From Sipunculus nudus (lineage: Eukaryota; Annelida; Sipuncula; Golfingiida; Sipunculidae), in contig CM049316.1 of the NCBI GenBank assembly GCA_026874595.1, forward strand, positions 33,485,339-33,549,338: a DNA stretch of 64,000 nt, written 5' to 3'. This document shows, piece by piece, positions 11,105-21,600 of the stretch. The stretch's first letter is position 1; each line of letters opens with the position of its first letter. Both the position numbers and the translations under genes were made by a program. Under the pieces are notes generated by a model that worked only from the letters and a program-made list of their open reading frames with translations, had not been told where the DNA came from and ran no database searches.

Positions 11105-14041
11105 TTGGTCTGAATATTTTGTAGCGCGACTTGGACCCAGACAAACCTTCAAGAGGGTTGGCAGACATCTTGCTTAAGTTGCAGAAGCTACACGCGGAGG
11201 ATTCTGAGATTCAAATCACAGACAAGCATGTTAAGGGCGGGATCCTCGATCTCTTCTTTGGTGGTAAGTCCAGCCTTTCTAGAAATCCCTGTGCTTTTTT
11301 CATTAAATGGTGAATCAATAATGATTAAAACGCTGACCCTCAGTTGTTTAAGACGTAACATATTGTTATTTAAAAATAACGATGAAACTTTGTTTATAGT
11401 TATAACGATGGCTTTTTTAAAGACCATGGTACATTTGAGAATGAGTGGAGTTGCCGCATAGGATGCCATCTGGAGGATGAAAAGTGAACTACTTTGTGTC
11501 GTTTATTATACCCTGTGAGGTCAGAATCCGAAAAAAATGATCCGGATTATTTAGAAGGCGGACCGAGATATACCAAATTATTTACCTTGTGTAAAATTTC
11601 AAGAGGGTTTCATTGCATACATACATTCCTACCTACCTATACACATACATATATACACAAATATATACGTACTTGTTCATACATGCATATTTACATACAG
11701 TATAAAGCCGTGCATGCAGAAACATATAGTAGTACATACATATATAACAAAAAAAAACACACATGTGCACATACATACGTACAGGCATTTACCTAGACAT
11801 ACATGCTGACATACTGACATGCGGACATATATCCACACATGCATAAATGCATACACACATACCTACATACATGCACACATACATACTCGTACATAAATTG
11901 ATACATGTATACAGACATAATGACATACATAGACACACGCATACACAGGCAGACAGACAATCCCTATTGTCTTTCCTGATGTAAAGTTCACATTCAAAAA
12001 TAGATCCATAATATTAATATCCGTGCTATGGGTGATATCAGGCACTTAATCGTTCAAAAAGTTATATAAATATTTAAAATAGCTCAGAGGTTGAGTCAAA
12101 AATGCCATACCTTTTGCCCAATCATCTGTGTTTGTCCGTTAGAGTTTGTTAAAGTATGTTTACTGAATCGGCATTTCCCACGAGTATGCGCAATGCATAT
12201 CATCTGATTCTTGTTAAAGGTGTCAGTGTGTGCCAAGTTATGTAAATGAAACTGAGTACAAACCATAACTACAGATAGGGAGGAATTTTATATGTATAAT
12301 TTGAAACGCCACGAAACATCCTTCGTGTAAAAACTATGGAACCGAATACTCAGTGAGAGTCGTCACCGGCAGGTGGCGCTGGTGGGGTAGGAAAAAAGTT
12401 CTTTTGGACTGCCTTTCCATTGGCGCAGGGCTTTCACGCCATGGTGACTTCCATGGTGGCGATTTTTCTGCAGCTCGTTGGCGTTGCGTTGGCGGTCAGA
12501 AAAGCTCTAGCGTTTCATTCTTCTCGCCTTTCTATTGACGCAGTTTTGCGTTCGCACATCGCGCATGTGGCGATTTCTGCGGAACGCATTCAACGCTCCG
12601 AGAGGAAGATCTTCATCAGTCAACGCCATCGCACCGCCGGAAAATGGCGTTCATGGAAAGGCAGCCTCAGACAAAAACTCAATTCAGTTGATTATGGATC
12701 AGGAAAGCCACCATTCATTTGTATTATGGGGCTCCAGATAAAGGGGGGGGGGGGGGTGTTTCAGTAGGATTGCTTTGTCTTATTGGAGTAATGCGAAAAT
12801 ACAGTTAAGCTTTTAAAACATGCTTTTGCTGATTACTTATTCGTTTCCATTAGGTTACATGGGATGAATAAGCCTTTTCATGACATTTCTGGATTTTAGA
12901 AAGTATATTTAGGTTATACTGCTTTTAAAACAATTCCCGGCAGCTGTAGGGTACAAAGGCACGAACGCGAAAGAGCCCTAAATATAAAAAAAAACCCTAT
13001 TGGAATATCTGAGAAATAGTTTTAAAGTCGCGTTTCAGAGTGGTGAGGAAACTATTTAATGTTTTATGTTATTACATTTTCATAATGAAAATGAGATTAA
13101 TGATATTTATGAAGTGACCATTATGTTTTCTAGGTTCACTTACAACTGCAACTGTCGTCAAGGACCTGATGTTGGTTTGCCTGCATCATCCATCTGTGCT
13201 TCAAAAGATTCAAGCAGAAATACATGACGTCATAGGTGAAAACGAGGCTCCTTCCCTGCACCACAAGGCCGACATGCCGTACGTGAGCGCCGTTGTTCTG
13301 GAGGTGTTGCGGTATGGCTCTCCAGTCAACTTCATCCCGCGTGAGACCATCAGAGATACTAAAATAGACGGGTACCACGTACCAAAAGGAATCATGGTAA
13401 GTCCGGTGTTATTCACATATATACCTTTTCTGCCTCACCAGCGCCACCTGCCGGGGTAGATAACATTCAGTGTTCTGGTCCGTTGTAAAGAAAAGGACAA
13501 TATTTTGTTGTATTTCAAATGATAAATTATTAATATTCTATTATTTCAATGTATTCATATAGAGTAACTTGTAATAGAATAACCATTTAGTTCTTCCAGA
13601 AGGAAACGGTATACATAGAAAAAACATTAAAATACATATGATCATATACATATGTATATGTAATATGTGGTATAGCCGTGTAAGTCTGTAGTTGAAGCGT
13701 AGGTAAAGATGAAGAGTGACGTCTTTAAGCTAGACTAGCTTGTTAATTAATCAAAAAGGCGTCACTCTTTATCTTTACCTATGTATATGTATATATAACC
13801 TCCACCTTATATATTAAACCTGTAAGTATATATTAAACCTTACGACATAGAACAGCAATGGAAGCTTGCATGATTTATTGTAAACCAAAAAGAAAATATA
13901 GCATGAAACCTTGCAATCACTCTGAAACCTTGTATCGATGGAAGTAGAAGGAGTATTTTGTTTTCTAAGTTACTGTTATAAATCTTAGCTTTATTATGAT
14001 AACTATGTCTCAATTACATCAGCTTGACATGTGTAGCATTG

Positions 14042-14097
<56 letters not shown>

Positions 14098-14977
14098 TTT
14101 TATTATTATTCCACATGTGTTTCTTACACGTCTGTAGGTACTCATTGATATGTTTGACGCCAATCATAACGAGGCTGATTGGCCTGACCCCTGGCAGTTC
14201 AATCCAGAACGATTCTTAGACGAAAATGGAAAGCTTGTGCCGGATGACCATCCAGCAAGGAAAAGGCGAGTAGTAATCATATTGCCAAACAAATCCTCTC
14301 CTTACACAGTGGTTAAAACGGTACATTCGATTATAATCATTGTTTTGTATAGCACGGTTGGCTGGGTTTCACTACCACCTGACCAAGAAAGTTCAGTCCA
14401 ATGTGAGTCGATTATCGCGGATTTCCAACTTGGATGCACAATGTGACACCCCGCACTCACTGGACTGAGCATTCTTGGCCTTGAAAAATCATGCTATAGC
14501 AAGGGTAGGTTACGTGGCAAGAGTTACGAAGATAAGAGCTTTTGTATATAAAACGAGTATGGTCTTTGGAATGAAAATAAAATAATATAAGTCATGTAAA
14601 AACTTATTTTTACTGCGGGTGGTAGCGCAATATTTTTACGTTGTTTGGTTGTCATCCTTGCCATGTTATGAAAGCGCATGAATGACATGAAAATAGTTAA
14701 ATACTCAATGACTGAAACTAAAATAAGTAGGTGTTTTATATATAAGAATACATTTTATTTCAGACTGATGAGCTTTGGGGGAGGTAGCAGGAAATGTGTC
14801 GGTGGCAAGTTAGCTGTAGACGCCAGTTTTTTGTTGATCACGACAATCTGCCAGAAATTCTCCTTCTCTGCCGAGACAGACGACACAATCCCGTCATGTG
14901 ACCCACGTGACTTCTTCCCCTACCCTGCTGTGTACCCTAAAGACGTTAAACTGCGACTGGTGGAGAGGCAAAGTTGA
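2580..14977 (+). CDS. Cytochrome P450, CYP2-clan (CYP17/CYP1-like), gene 1, six exons
   Basis: Joining 2580-3068, 3643-3855, 11125-11263, 13134-13396, 14138-14265 and 14764-14977 gives an unbroken 481-aa heme monooxygenase-like protein. Intron phases are 0,0,1,0,2. Introns 1-4 are GT-AG; intron 5 is GC-AG (GCGAGT), forced by frame. Landmarks: proline hinge PPPEIPGWPFLGN (8-20), I-helix FFGGSLTT (278-285), ExxR Glu337/Arg340, PERF at 391-394, heme loop FGGGSRKCVG (415-424) with ligand Cys422. The hinge and the CDPRDFF-type C terminus suggest a CYP17/CYP1/CYP21-like CYP2-clan enzyme, known for steroid and xenobiotic oxidation; the substrate cannot be inferred. Oddities: no N-terminal membrane anchor, Leu283 in place of the I-helix Asp/Glu, and His102 in place of the C-helix Trp (HxxxR). 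There are no stops or frameshifts, so it is probably functional. Exact CYP family is unassigned. Confidence 0.85.
3643..3855 (+). CDS. P450 gene 1, exon 2
   Basis: Encodes residues 164-234, beginning ITGKPLVKHSH and ending FEEAK (helices E-G region). The acceptor is a long T tract followed by TTTCTAG; the donor is AAG|GTTAGT. The 213-nt length is identical to exon 2 of gene 2, and both carry the shared LPVEST-TLR segment. Confidence 0.85.
4030..4135 (-). repeat. tRNA-SINE-like segment at the start of the duplicated unit
   Basis: On the minus strand TAGCGTAGTGG (4112-4122) matches the RNA polymerase III A-box consensus. GGTTCCCAGTAGG (4073-4085) resembles a B box about 37 nt downstream. The same segment recurs in copy B at 6960-7065 (A box 7042-7052). 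This suggests a tRNA-derived SINE head; no clear tail or target duplication is visible. Confidence 0.4.
4950..5824. mobile_element. hAT-like non-autonomous element, 875 bp, 339-bp inverted arms
   Basis: The ends read CACAGGCACTCGTTTCC and its complement. The arms at 4950-5288 and 5486-5824 are reverse complements of equal length, with a 197-bp unrelated core. Perfect 8-bp direct repeats CTTGTACA flank it (4942-4949 and 5825-5832), and copy B of the host duplication has a single CTTGTACA at the matching place. An 8-bp target duplication fits hAT-type integration. There is no transposase; the two similar reading frames are mirror images through the arms. Confidence 0.85.
6918..9010. repeat. Tandem duplication in intron 2, copy B (uninterrupted)
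   Basis: A 2093-bp direct copy of the preceding unit, lacking the hAT-like insertion, so it preserves the empty insertion site at about 7870-7890. Together the two copies make up about 5 kb of the 7.3-kb intron. From 9011 to about 11030 the intron has only AT-rich unique sequence and a (TA)n tract. Confidence 0.85.
9768..9812. repeat. (TA)n microsatellite, intron 2
   Basis: TA dinucleotide run with one ATC interruption, inside P450 gene 1 intron 2. Confidence 0.9.
11038..11101. repeat. (CT)n tract upstream of exon 3
   Basis: A CT-rich stretch ending in a pure CT run stops about 23 nt before the exon 3 acceptor. It lies where a polypyrimidine tract would act, so its length could influence splicing. 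Confidence 0.9.
11125..11263 (+). CDS. P450 gene 1, exon 3
   Basis: Encodes residues 235-280, RDLDPDKPSRGLAD through DLFFG, the start of the I helix. The acceptor is TTTTGTAG, preceded by a long (CT)n tract; the donor is GGTG|GTAAGT, phase 1, so Gly281 is split. The exon is one codon shorter than its counterpart in gene 2. Confidence 0.85.
11610..11945. repeat. ACAT-type imperfect microsatellite, intron 3
   Basis: About 330 bp of degenerate ACAT/ATAC repeats. Reading frames through it are Thr/His/Tyr-rich low complexity and not genes. Confidence 0.85.
12366..13455. repeat. 19-bp perfect inverted pair flanking exon 4
   Basis: CCGGCAGGTGGCGCTGGTG at 12366-12384 is exactly complementary to 13437-13455; exon 4 lies between them. 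Similar GGTGGCGC motifs end other repeats in this window, so these may be termini of one repeat family. No target duplication is evident. The stretch 12400-12740 is GC-richer than the surrounding intron and has no recognisable gene. Confidence 0.55.
13134..13396 (+). CDS. P450 gene 1, exon 4
   Basis: Encodes the end of Gly281 and residues 282-368: the rest of the I helix (SLTTATVVKDLM), helix J (HPSVLQKIQAEIHDVIG), helix K with the invariant ExxR (LEVLR, Glu337/Arg340), and the region up to VPKGIM. Acceptor GTTTTCTAG, donor ATG|GTAAGT. It is the best conserved exon between the two paralogues. Confidence 0.9.
13700..13781. repeat. Hairpin-forming inverted repeat, intron 4
   Basis: Two 22-nt arms (13700-13721 and 13760-13781) pair with a single mismatch around a 38-nt loop. 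This resembles a decayed MITE end pair. No other role is indicated. Confidence 0.6.
14043..14088. repeat. (TA)n microsatellite before exon 5
   Basis: TA run followed by a T tract, about 50 bp upstream of the exon 5 acceptor. Confidence 0.9.
14138..14265 (+). CDS. P450 gene 1, exon 5 (GC donor)
   Basis: Encodes residues 369-410 plus two bases of Arg411, including WPDPWQFNPERFL, the PERF motif. The donor is AAAAG|GCGAGT. A GT lies 5 bases further in, but using it would put the heme-binding exon out of frame, so a GC-AG intron is required. Confidence 0.85.
14764..14977 (+). CDS. P450 gene 1, exon 6 with heme-binding loop
   Basis: Encodes residues 411-481. RLMSFGGGSRKCVGGKLA contains a full FxxGxRxCxG signature with ligand Cys422, followed by helix L and the C-terminal beta sheet (PAVYPKDVKLRL). 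The acceptor is TTTCAG; the stop TGA is at 14975-14977. Confidence 0.9.
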
Positions 14978-15291
14978 ACATATACCAACAACAAAATTTT
15001 ATTTTATCATATGTATCGGGTGTCTGTTTCACCAAAGAGTGCCGAGGGAAACGCAGCATTTTTATGAATTTGTAGCAGAATGGGCCTTTTCGACAGATGT
15101 TAAAACAAAAATTTTTCCTTCAAGCTATTTTTGAAATAATATAAAATTAATATCAGAGTAAACAGTATACATGGTGTAAACTTTAAGTCCTGTCAATGAT
15201 GGTCAAGGTTTAGATGTACAAAGTATTAATTTTTAAAGCTGCTGATTGGCTGTGAAGTGTCATAGATATTCCAAAACTATATAATAATATA

Positions 15292-15297
15292 AATAAA
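15292..15297 (+). terminator. Candidate poly(A) signal, P450 gene 1
   Basis: AATAAA lies 315 nt after the stop codon in AT-rich sequence; an overlapping second copy follows. It is the first canonical hexamer on this strand that I noticed after the stop. Confidence 0.5.
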
Positions 15298-15794
15298 TAA
15301 ATCTGTCAAAATCGGATAGGCATTAGGACGGTCGTATATTATATTTGTTGGTTTTTATCATTTTTTCCCCTCATATATCTCTAAATTCTCATTCGTTACA
15401 GTGCCATACAGAGAGTAAACTTTTGAGTTTGAACCAAAAAAGGAAGAAATGTCAATTGACACACGCGTGCCCGTAGGATTTGAAATTGTGTATTATGGGC
15501 ATTATTGTACTTGAATTGTATATCCAACACTCATTCGAGCGAGATAATATTTCATATACAATCCATATGCATGTTGTCGTCATTTTTGCTTCCTAGCTTA
15601 AACTTCATGGCGAATGAGCGGGAATGTCGTGACAGCCAGGGTCGTTAACATAGATTGGATTGGGGGGGGGGGGGGGGCATGAGGGTTCCATTCTGGAAAT
15701 AAAATGTTACATGTGTTAATAATGATGGAAATTTGTTCCATTTATGCTGAAGTATACCTCTTGATGTCTAACAAGAATGTATTGCCTTCGCCAG

Positions 15795-15945
15795 GAGTGT
15801 ACGCGTTCATTCCAGTTCGTGTGTGTTTGTTTGTGTCTGTTTATAACATAACCCGCAATCATGAACGGAATCCCATAAAATCTTCTTTGCACCTCGAGAA
15901 TGGGCCAATGATGAATCGAGTAAATTACGGTGTCTCAAACTGAAC
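15795..15945. repeat. Dispersed repeat (TGTGTTTGT ... CATAAC ... GAATGGGCC)
   Basis: A segment with GTTCATTCCAGTTCGTGTGT and a TGTTTATAACATAAC core followed by GAATGGGCC is related to 18700-18850, and more distantly to about 39695-39900 inside gene 2 intron 3. It is an old interspersed repeat with no ORF. Confidence 0.45.
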
Positions 15946-16046
15946 CAATTTAGTTTCCTTGTTATATTCGCTGTTTTTCACTTGCTGTCATGAAATGAAC
16001 CTGGAATCAATGACTCAAAGGATTAGAACAAGTTCTTCTGACACTT

Positions 16047-16716
16047 ACCCCTTTCACACGGCAAATGTAGACCTGCCCGGTCCATGAAATAGTTATGACT
16101 TAATTGTTGCTTCTGACAGAAAAATCAAACGTTCCTGTTTTGTATCGCACTTAGTATCGGTACCGCCATCTTGCGGAAAATAATATAACTAATTTACCAC
16201 TGTCTGACCCTCTTTTTTTCATGATAAGAGCTGGCACTGAGTTAAGTCTATCGGTACATAGAATCACGTTTTATTTTAAGCATTTTATTAGTAATCGCAA
16301 ATACTAAAGCCCAGGCAGGGCTAACGGCAAATGCAAACCGATTTCAAACCGTTCTGAATGCACTTTAAAGTGTTCACACGACAATCCAAAGCGTTTTTAA
16401 ACAAAAACGGTTTGAATCCAGCTGAGGAGGTAGCTTCAACCCGTTTTGAATGCGAATCGGTTTATTCGCTTTGATAAAGTGTCGTGTGAATGCACTAGAG
16501 CAGTTTGGACCCAGTTTTAAAGCAGCAACTTGGTAATAGGGTAAGCGCGAATGCTTGTGTCAGCATGTTTTTACATTGTTCCGTTTGTGAAATGTACACC
16601 TAATGCATTGGAGCTATACAGATGCTCGCGTGAACGCACTAACACGGATTAAAAACGGTTTAGCCAAACCGCTTTGCCAAAATCGGTTTGAAAACGGTTT
16701 TTGTATGAAAGGGGTA
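16047..16716. mobile_element. Outer MITE-like element with TACCCCTTTCACAC ends
   Basis: TACCCCTTTCACAC at 16047-16060 is mirrored with one mismatch by GTATGAAAGGGGTA at 16703-16716. The interior has many AAACGGTTT/AAACCG motifs in both orientations. It is interrupted by the 256-bp element at 16068-16323. No coding potential. Confidence 0.55.
16068..16323. mobile_element. Mutator-like MITE, 256 bp, 10-bp target duplication
   Basis: The ends TAGACCTGCCCGG and (complement) TAGCCCTGCCTGG form terminal inverted repeats. Perfect 10-bp direct repeats ACGGCAAATG flank it (16058-16067, 16324-16333), a length typical of Mutator-superfamily insertion. A larger relative lies at 57654-59275 and a fragment at 23268-23382. 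Confidence 0.75.
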
Positions 16717-16989
16717 TCTAACGGTACTGTCCAACCGAATCTAAAAAATGGGAGAATGAACATGGAGGAAATCAGTGAAGTGGCAGGTGACACACCGCCT
16801 GCTGAGATAAGTAGTTTACAGGGTGAGATAAAATCACTGACGGACAATTTCAGAGTTTTTCTCAATAAATCAATTAAAGGAATGGGCGTAGATATTCTTC
16901 AAAATTCGCCGAGTTGCACAGTCGCATTGACATCGAAATGGGTAACCGGAGAAGATAAATCAGAAAGGTGATGCTCTGGATGATTGACC

Positions 16990-19200
16990 CGTGGTTATGG
17001 TACTAAGACCCAGTTCGAGAAATGGGAGACCGGGTTTGCTCAAAATTGAATTGACAAATGAAAGTGACTAAAATAAAAGTACTAGGCAGTTAACAAAATC
17101 TCGAAACCTCGTATTTTATTAACGCGTGTTTCAGAAGTCCTTCCAGACGCATGCAAAAAGGCTATTCTAGATCAATTTTTTTAAATATTTTTTTTCTGCT
17201 CTAACTTTCAAATGGTGCTCAATACAGAAACTCCGGTAAAGGTAAGTTGGTTCAAACCATCACTCGGGAAAATCAGCATCATCCAATCATTGGATATATA
17301 TCGGAGACCAGGTGATGACCACAAGACAGACAAATAAATATTAGAAAGGATCCCAGTACGGTCCCCAGGCAAGATGTCTACCAGATGCCAGGTGGGAGTC
17401 CTTTTGTGCCGTCGGATCAGGTCAAGCAAACGTATTCCAAATCTCATTTTATTATCATAAAACAAAATTGCCACTGAAAAAAATATTAATATAGATTTTT
17501 TTCATTTAATGAGCCAAATTCCTAGAGAAAAAAAGATCTATTTGTCCCACCAAAAGCATGAGGTTGTGCGGTTTGTTCAAAAACTTTTGGAACATCTATT
17601 AGCACTGTCAGTTAAGTCACACACTGGGAAATCGCCCGTGACTCAATATTCTAGATATCATTAAAAGCACAGTAATTCTGCCACTGTTAGTCCCAAATTT
17701 TCAGAAGAGAATAAAAACAACATGCATCACTATATCTGAGTTTTTTTAATAAAATCCAGTCCATGATGTCACGTGTACCAGTCAATGAAATCAGGGCAAA
17801 GTCTTTGATCTGGATGAATTCCTCAATTCACACAACAAACGCTCGTGGAATGGGTTTACTTTACCATCAGAGTGCCATGATGATGCTCAGCTTGCCGTTG
17901 TGTGAATTCCCTTCATTTAAGCTGCCGCATTCCTTAGCAAATACCGGTCTCACAATATCCCATGGCCCTAAGCAGGTCACTGGACTCCATCTGACCACCC
18001 CCGCATCGACAAACCTCCAAGCGGCACATACCTCTCAAGTGTTCGTGCAAAGCTGTGGCACGATCTCAAAGCACACCCACTAGATGAAAACCTCTCGTGT
18101 GAACAGGCCGAATTGTTGACTTTGTGTGTATGGAATTTTATCGGATGCACTACGAACAATGCAAAATTAAAGAGTAAAATTCTATCAAATGGAACACTGA
18201 CATAATTAGTATCTTTGAAACTCATTTGAAAAATTTCGATAGTATTGAGCTTGATAATCATGGTTGCTATGGTCATAATCGGAATAGGCTCGATGCAAAC
18301 GCGAAAAAAAGGGTTCAGGTGGAGTTGACATATCTGTTCGATGTGATCTACATATGACATTTGATATTCAGATTGTTGGCAGGATCAAAGTTTTTTTATC
18401 GATACAGTTAGCACATAGATTCATGGACTTCTATATTGTTGATCATGTTCGTTATCTTCCTTCTTCACAGTCACAGTGGAGCAGGGACACCGATTCACTT
18501 TTCGCTCATCTGACCCAAGCAGTTTCCTCTTGTTCTGATTAATATGCTAATTGCGCTTGTATAGACTAATTAGTGTTTGGTTCCTCTTGTTGCGTAATAT
18601 GTGGTATGTTCCTTCAATACAGAGATTACACTGCCCCGATGCGTGCTTCACCATGTTGGATTTCTGGATTATTCCCAAGGTGATTAAATAACCAGTATGA
18701 TTGCCTCCTCCCGTTCATGTGTGTTTGTGTGCGTGTTTGTTCAAAACATAACAATCATGAACTGATCGAACCTCAGGGCATTTCGGGAATGGGCCGAGGA
18801 AGAATTGATCAGATTTATGTGTTGATCCGGTGTCTTCTTCGGATTCTGCAGCACCATATAGGAATATTAAAAAATGTACGGTAACTTATGCATGAATGAA
18901 GCTTGGAATAAGGGCCAAAAAATAAGTGAATCACAGTAGGTCATGCCTCATCAGTGTGCCGGCCACATGTTCAGGTCCCGCTCGAGCGCAAAGCACCTCA
19001 GAATAACGATGTTTAGTTTCTTCGCATAGCGTTTTGGAAACGTATGCTCCAGTGGCGGAGGTCATTTATCAGACGAAAATTTGGTCCATCCTTTAAAATG
19101 ATCCACCGTCCGCTCAAATGAGAATAGTGCAGCCAATGCAGTTTTGGCTCTATTTTGTTGCTTGCCGTAAATCTCCGATTTCGACAAGCTGGTTGGTCAG
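16990..19200. other. Intergenic stretch with no recognised gene
   Basis: Mixed-composition sequence with short open frames only. I looked for Tc1/mariner-type transposase around 17.6-18.1 kb and found no DDE motif or conserved block. A dispersed repeat related to 15795-15945 lies at 18700-18850. Confidence 0.5.
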
Positions 19201-19679
19201 TGGCGGATGTCTGTTTGTCTGTCTGTCTGTTCCCTCTCTACAGGTCACAATTTTGCAGCAATCGCTATCAAACTTACACAGTTGATGGAAAATTAAAATG
19301 ACAGGAGCCTATCGTTTTTGGTCAATATAGGTCAAAGGTCAAGGTCAGGTTATCAAAAGAATACAAAACGGTTTTTCTTCATATCTTTGTCACTATTAGT
19401 CGTATCTACTTCGAAAGTACCCCTTTTAATCGTCATTCCAAGGCCTGTCATCTGGTGTGTAACTAACTCAAATTTGCCGTAACCATGGTTACTAATTTTA
19501 GGGGAAAAGTTATGATATTCGAAAAACAATGGACTAATTTTTCTAACTTTGTCAGTTTTAAGGCTAGAGAGGTCTAGCTTTTTGCATAAGGTAGCATTTA
19601 GTAAGTACTTCAAGATTTCATTAAAAGTCTAGCAATATCTCGTACAATATCTCGTCAAACGAGATATTTCGATATTTCA

Positions 19680-21600
19680 TTCATCTTGCTCTACAGGCCA
19701 CAGTTTTATTTGAATCGTTTTGAAACTGTCACGTTATAAGTCCTACACGAATATCTCGAAATTGATTATTCATTTTTTGAATACGGCCACCAGGGGGCGC
19801 TAGGTGCTAACCACCTCAAAATATCATTTTTAGCCATATTACCAAAAGTATAAACCTCAATAACATAAACTATAGCTTATTTTCTTCCTCTGAGTCTTCT
19901 CCATAATCTGGTTAATTCGTCTTATCTCAATCCTGTGTCACTTTGTCAGTGTGTCTGTCTGTTAGTCAGTTGTCCTCAAATTCGCCTGCTTGCTCTTGCG
20001 TCTCTCATATAGCATCATACAGGCCACAGTTTTGAAAGAATCCTTTTGAAACTATTACATCTGATGCCTTACAGTAATATCTCGAAACAGATTTTTCCTT
20101 TTTACGGATATGGCACCTAGGGAGCGCTGCACTTGAACCTCCCGAACATATCAATATAACATATCTCCAAAACTATAAACCTCAGTTACAATACCTGTAG
20201 CTTGGTTTCTTCCTCTGGGTCTTCTCCATAACCTGAGAAAGTCATCTGGTCTAAATTGTGTGTCACTTTGTCAGTATGTTTGTCTGTTTGTCAGTTGTCC
20301 TCAAATTCGCCTGCTTGCTGGTTCTTCACCTATATAGCATTCTATAGGCCACAGTTTGTACATGTAATGTCTTTCACTTATATCTCGAAGCGATTTTTTT
20401 TATTCCCGAATATGGCCGCTAGGGGGGGCTGCCCATGACCCTCCCCAACATATAATTTTTTATCCATATCTCCATAACTATAGTTCTCAATTACAGAAAT
20501 TATAGCTTATTTTATTCCTCTTGGTCTTCCCCATAATCTGTGTAAGTCATGTGTTCTCATTCCTGTGTTACTTTGTTAGTATGTCTGTCTGTTTATCAGT
20601 TGTCCTAAAATTTGCCTGCTTGCTGGTTCTTGTGTCCTGCATATACCATTCTTCCGGCCACAGTTTTGAAGGAATCCTTTTGAAACTGGTACTTGTTATG
20701 TCTTGCACTAATATCTCGAAACAGATTCTTCATTTTCTGGTACTGGCCGCTAGGGGGCGCTGCAGTCAACGACTTTTAAAATATCATGTTTCGGCCAAAT
20801 CTCCTAAACTATAAATCTTTATTACATAAATTATAGCAAATTTTCTTCCCCTGGGACTTCTCCATAAATTGGTTAAGTCATCTGGTCTCAACCTTGTGTC
20901 ACTTTGTCAGTATGTCTGTCTGTTTGTCAGTTGTCCTCGAAGTTTCCTTGCTTGCTGGTGCTTGCATGTTACATATAGCAATCTACAAGACTCAGTTTTG
21001 CAGGAATCCTTCTGAAAACTGGTACATCTTATGTCTTGCTATAATATCTAGGATAGTATGTCTGTCTGTTTGTCAGTTGTCCTCGAAGTTTCCTTGCTTG
21101 CTGGTGCTTGCATGTTACATATAGCAATCTACAAGACTCAGTTTTGCAGGAATCCTTCTGAAAACTGGTACATTTTATGTCTTGCTATAATATCTAGGAT
21201 AGGATTATTCTATTTCTGGATATGGCCGCTTGGGCATACTGCAGTCCAACCATTTCACCATATAATTTTTTCGCCATATCTCCAAAACTAAAGATTTTTA
21301 TTGCATAAATTATAGCTTATTTACTTCCTCTGGGTCTTCTCCATAATCTGGTAAAGTCATCTTGTCTCAACCTTTTGGCACCTTGTCAGTATGTCTGTCT
21401 GTTTGTCAGTTGTCCTAAATTTGCCCTGCTTCCTGGTGCTTGCATCTTACATATAACAATCTACAAGCTACAGTTTTGCATGAATCCTTTTGAAACTGGT
21501 ACATCTAATGTCTTGCAATAATATCTAGAAAGTTTTTTTTCCTTTTCTGGGTATGGTGGCTAGTGGGCGCTGCAGTCGAACCACTTAAATATATCAATGT
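19680..21600. repeat. ~325-bp tandem satellite
   Basis: Successive units contain a TGTCTGTCTGTTTGTCAGTT core near 19951, 20275, 20580, 20911, 21057 and 21391. Each continues with CTACAGGCCACAGTTTTG, AATATCTCGAAA and GGCCGCTAGGGGGCGCTGC-type blocks. Spacing is 325, 306, 331, 146 and 334 bp. The array is degenerate at its left edge (a related start at about 19205). It contains no gene; frames through it are repeat shadows. Confidence 0.85.

Noticed and set aside
17600-18110. Possible Tc1/mariner transposase remnant
   Set aside because: Both strands were read for the DDE/D region and C-terminal WPxxSPDLNPIE-type block; neither was found.
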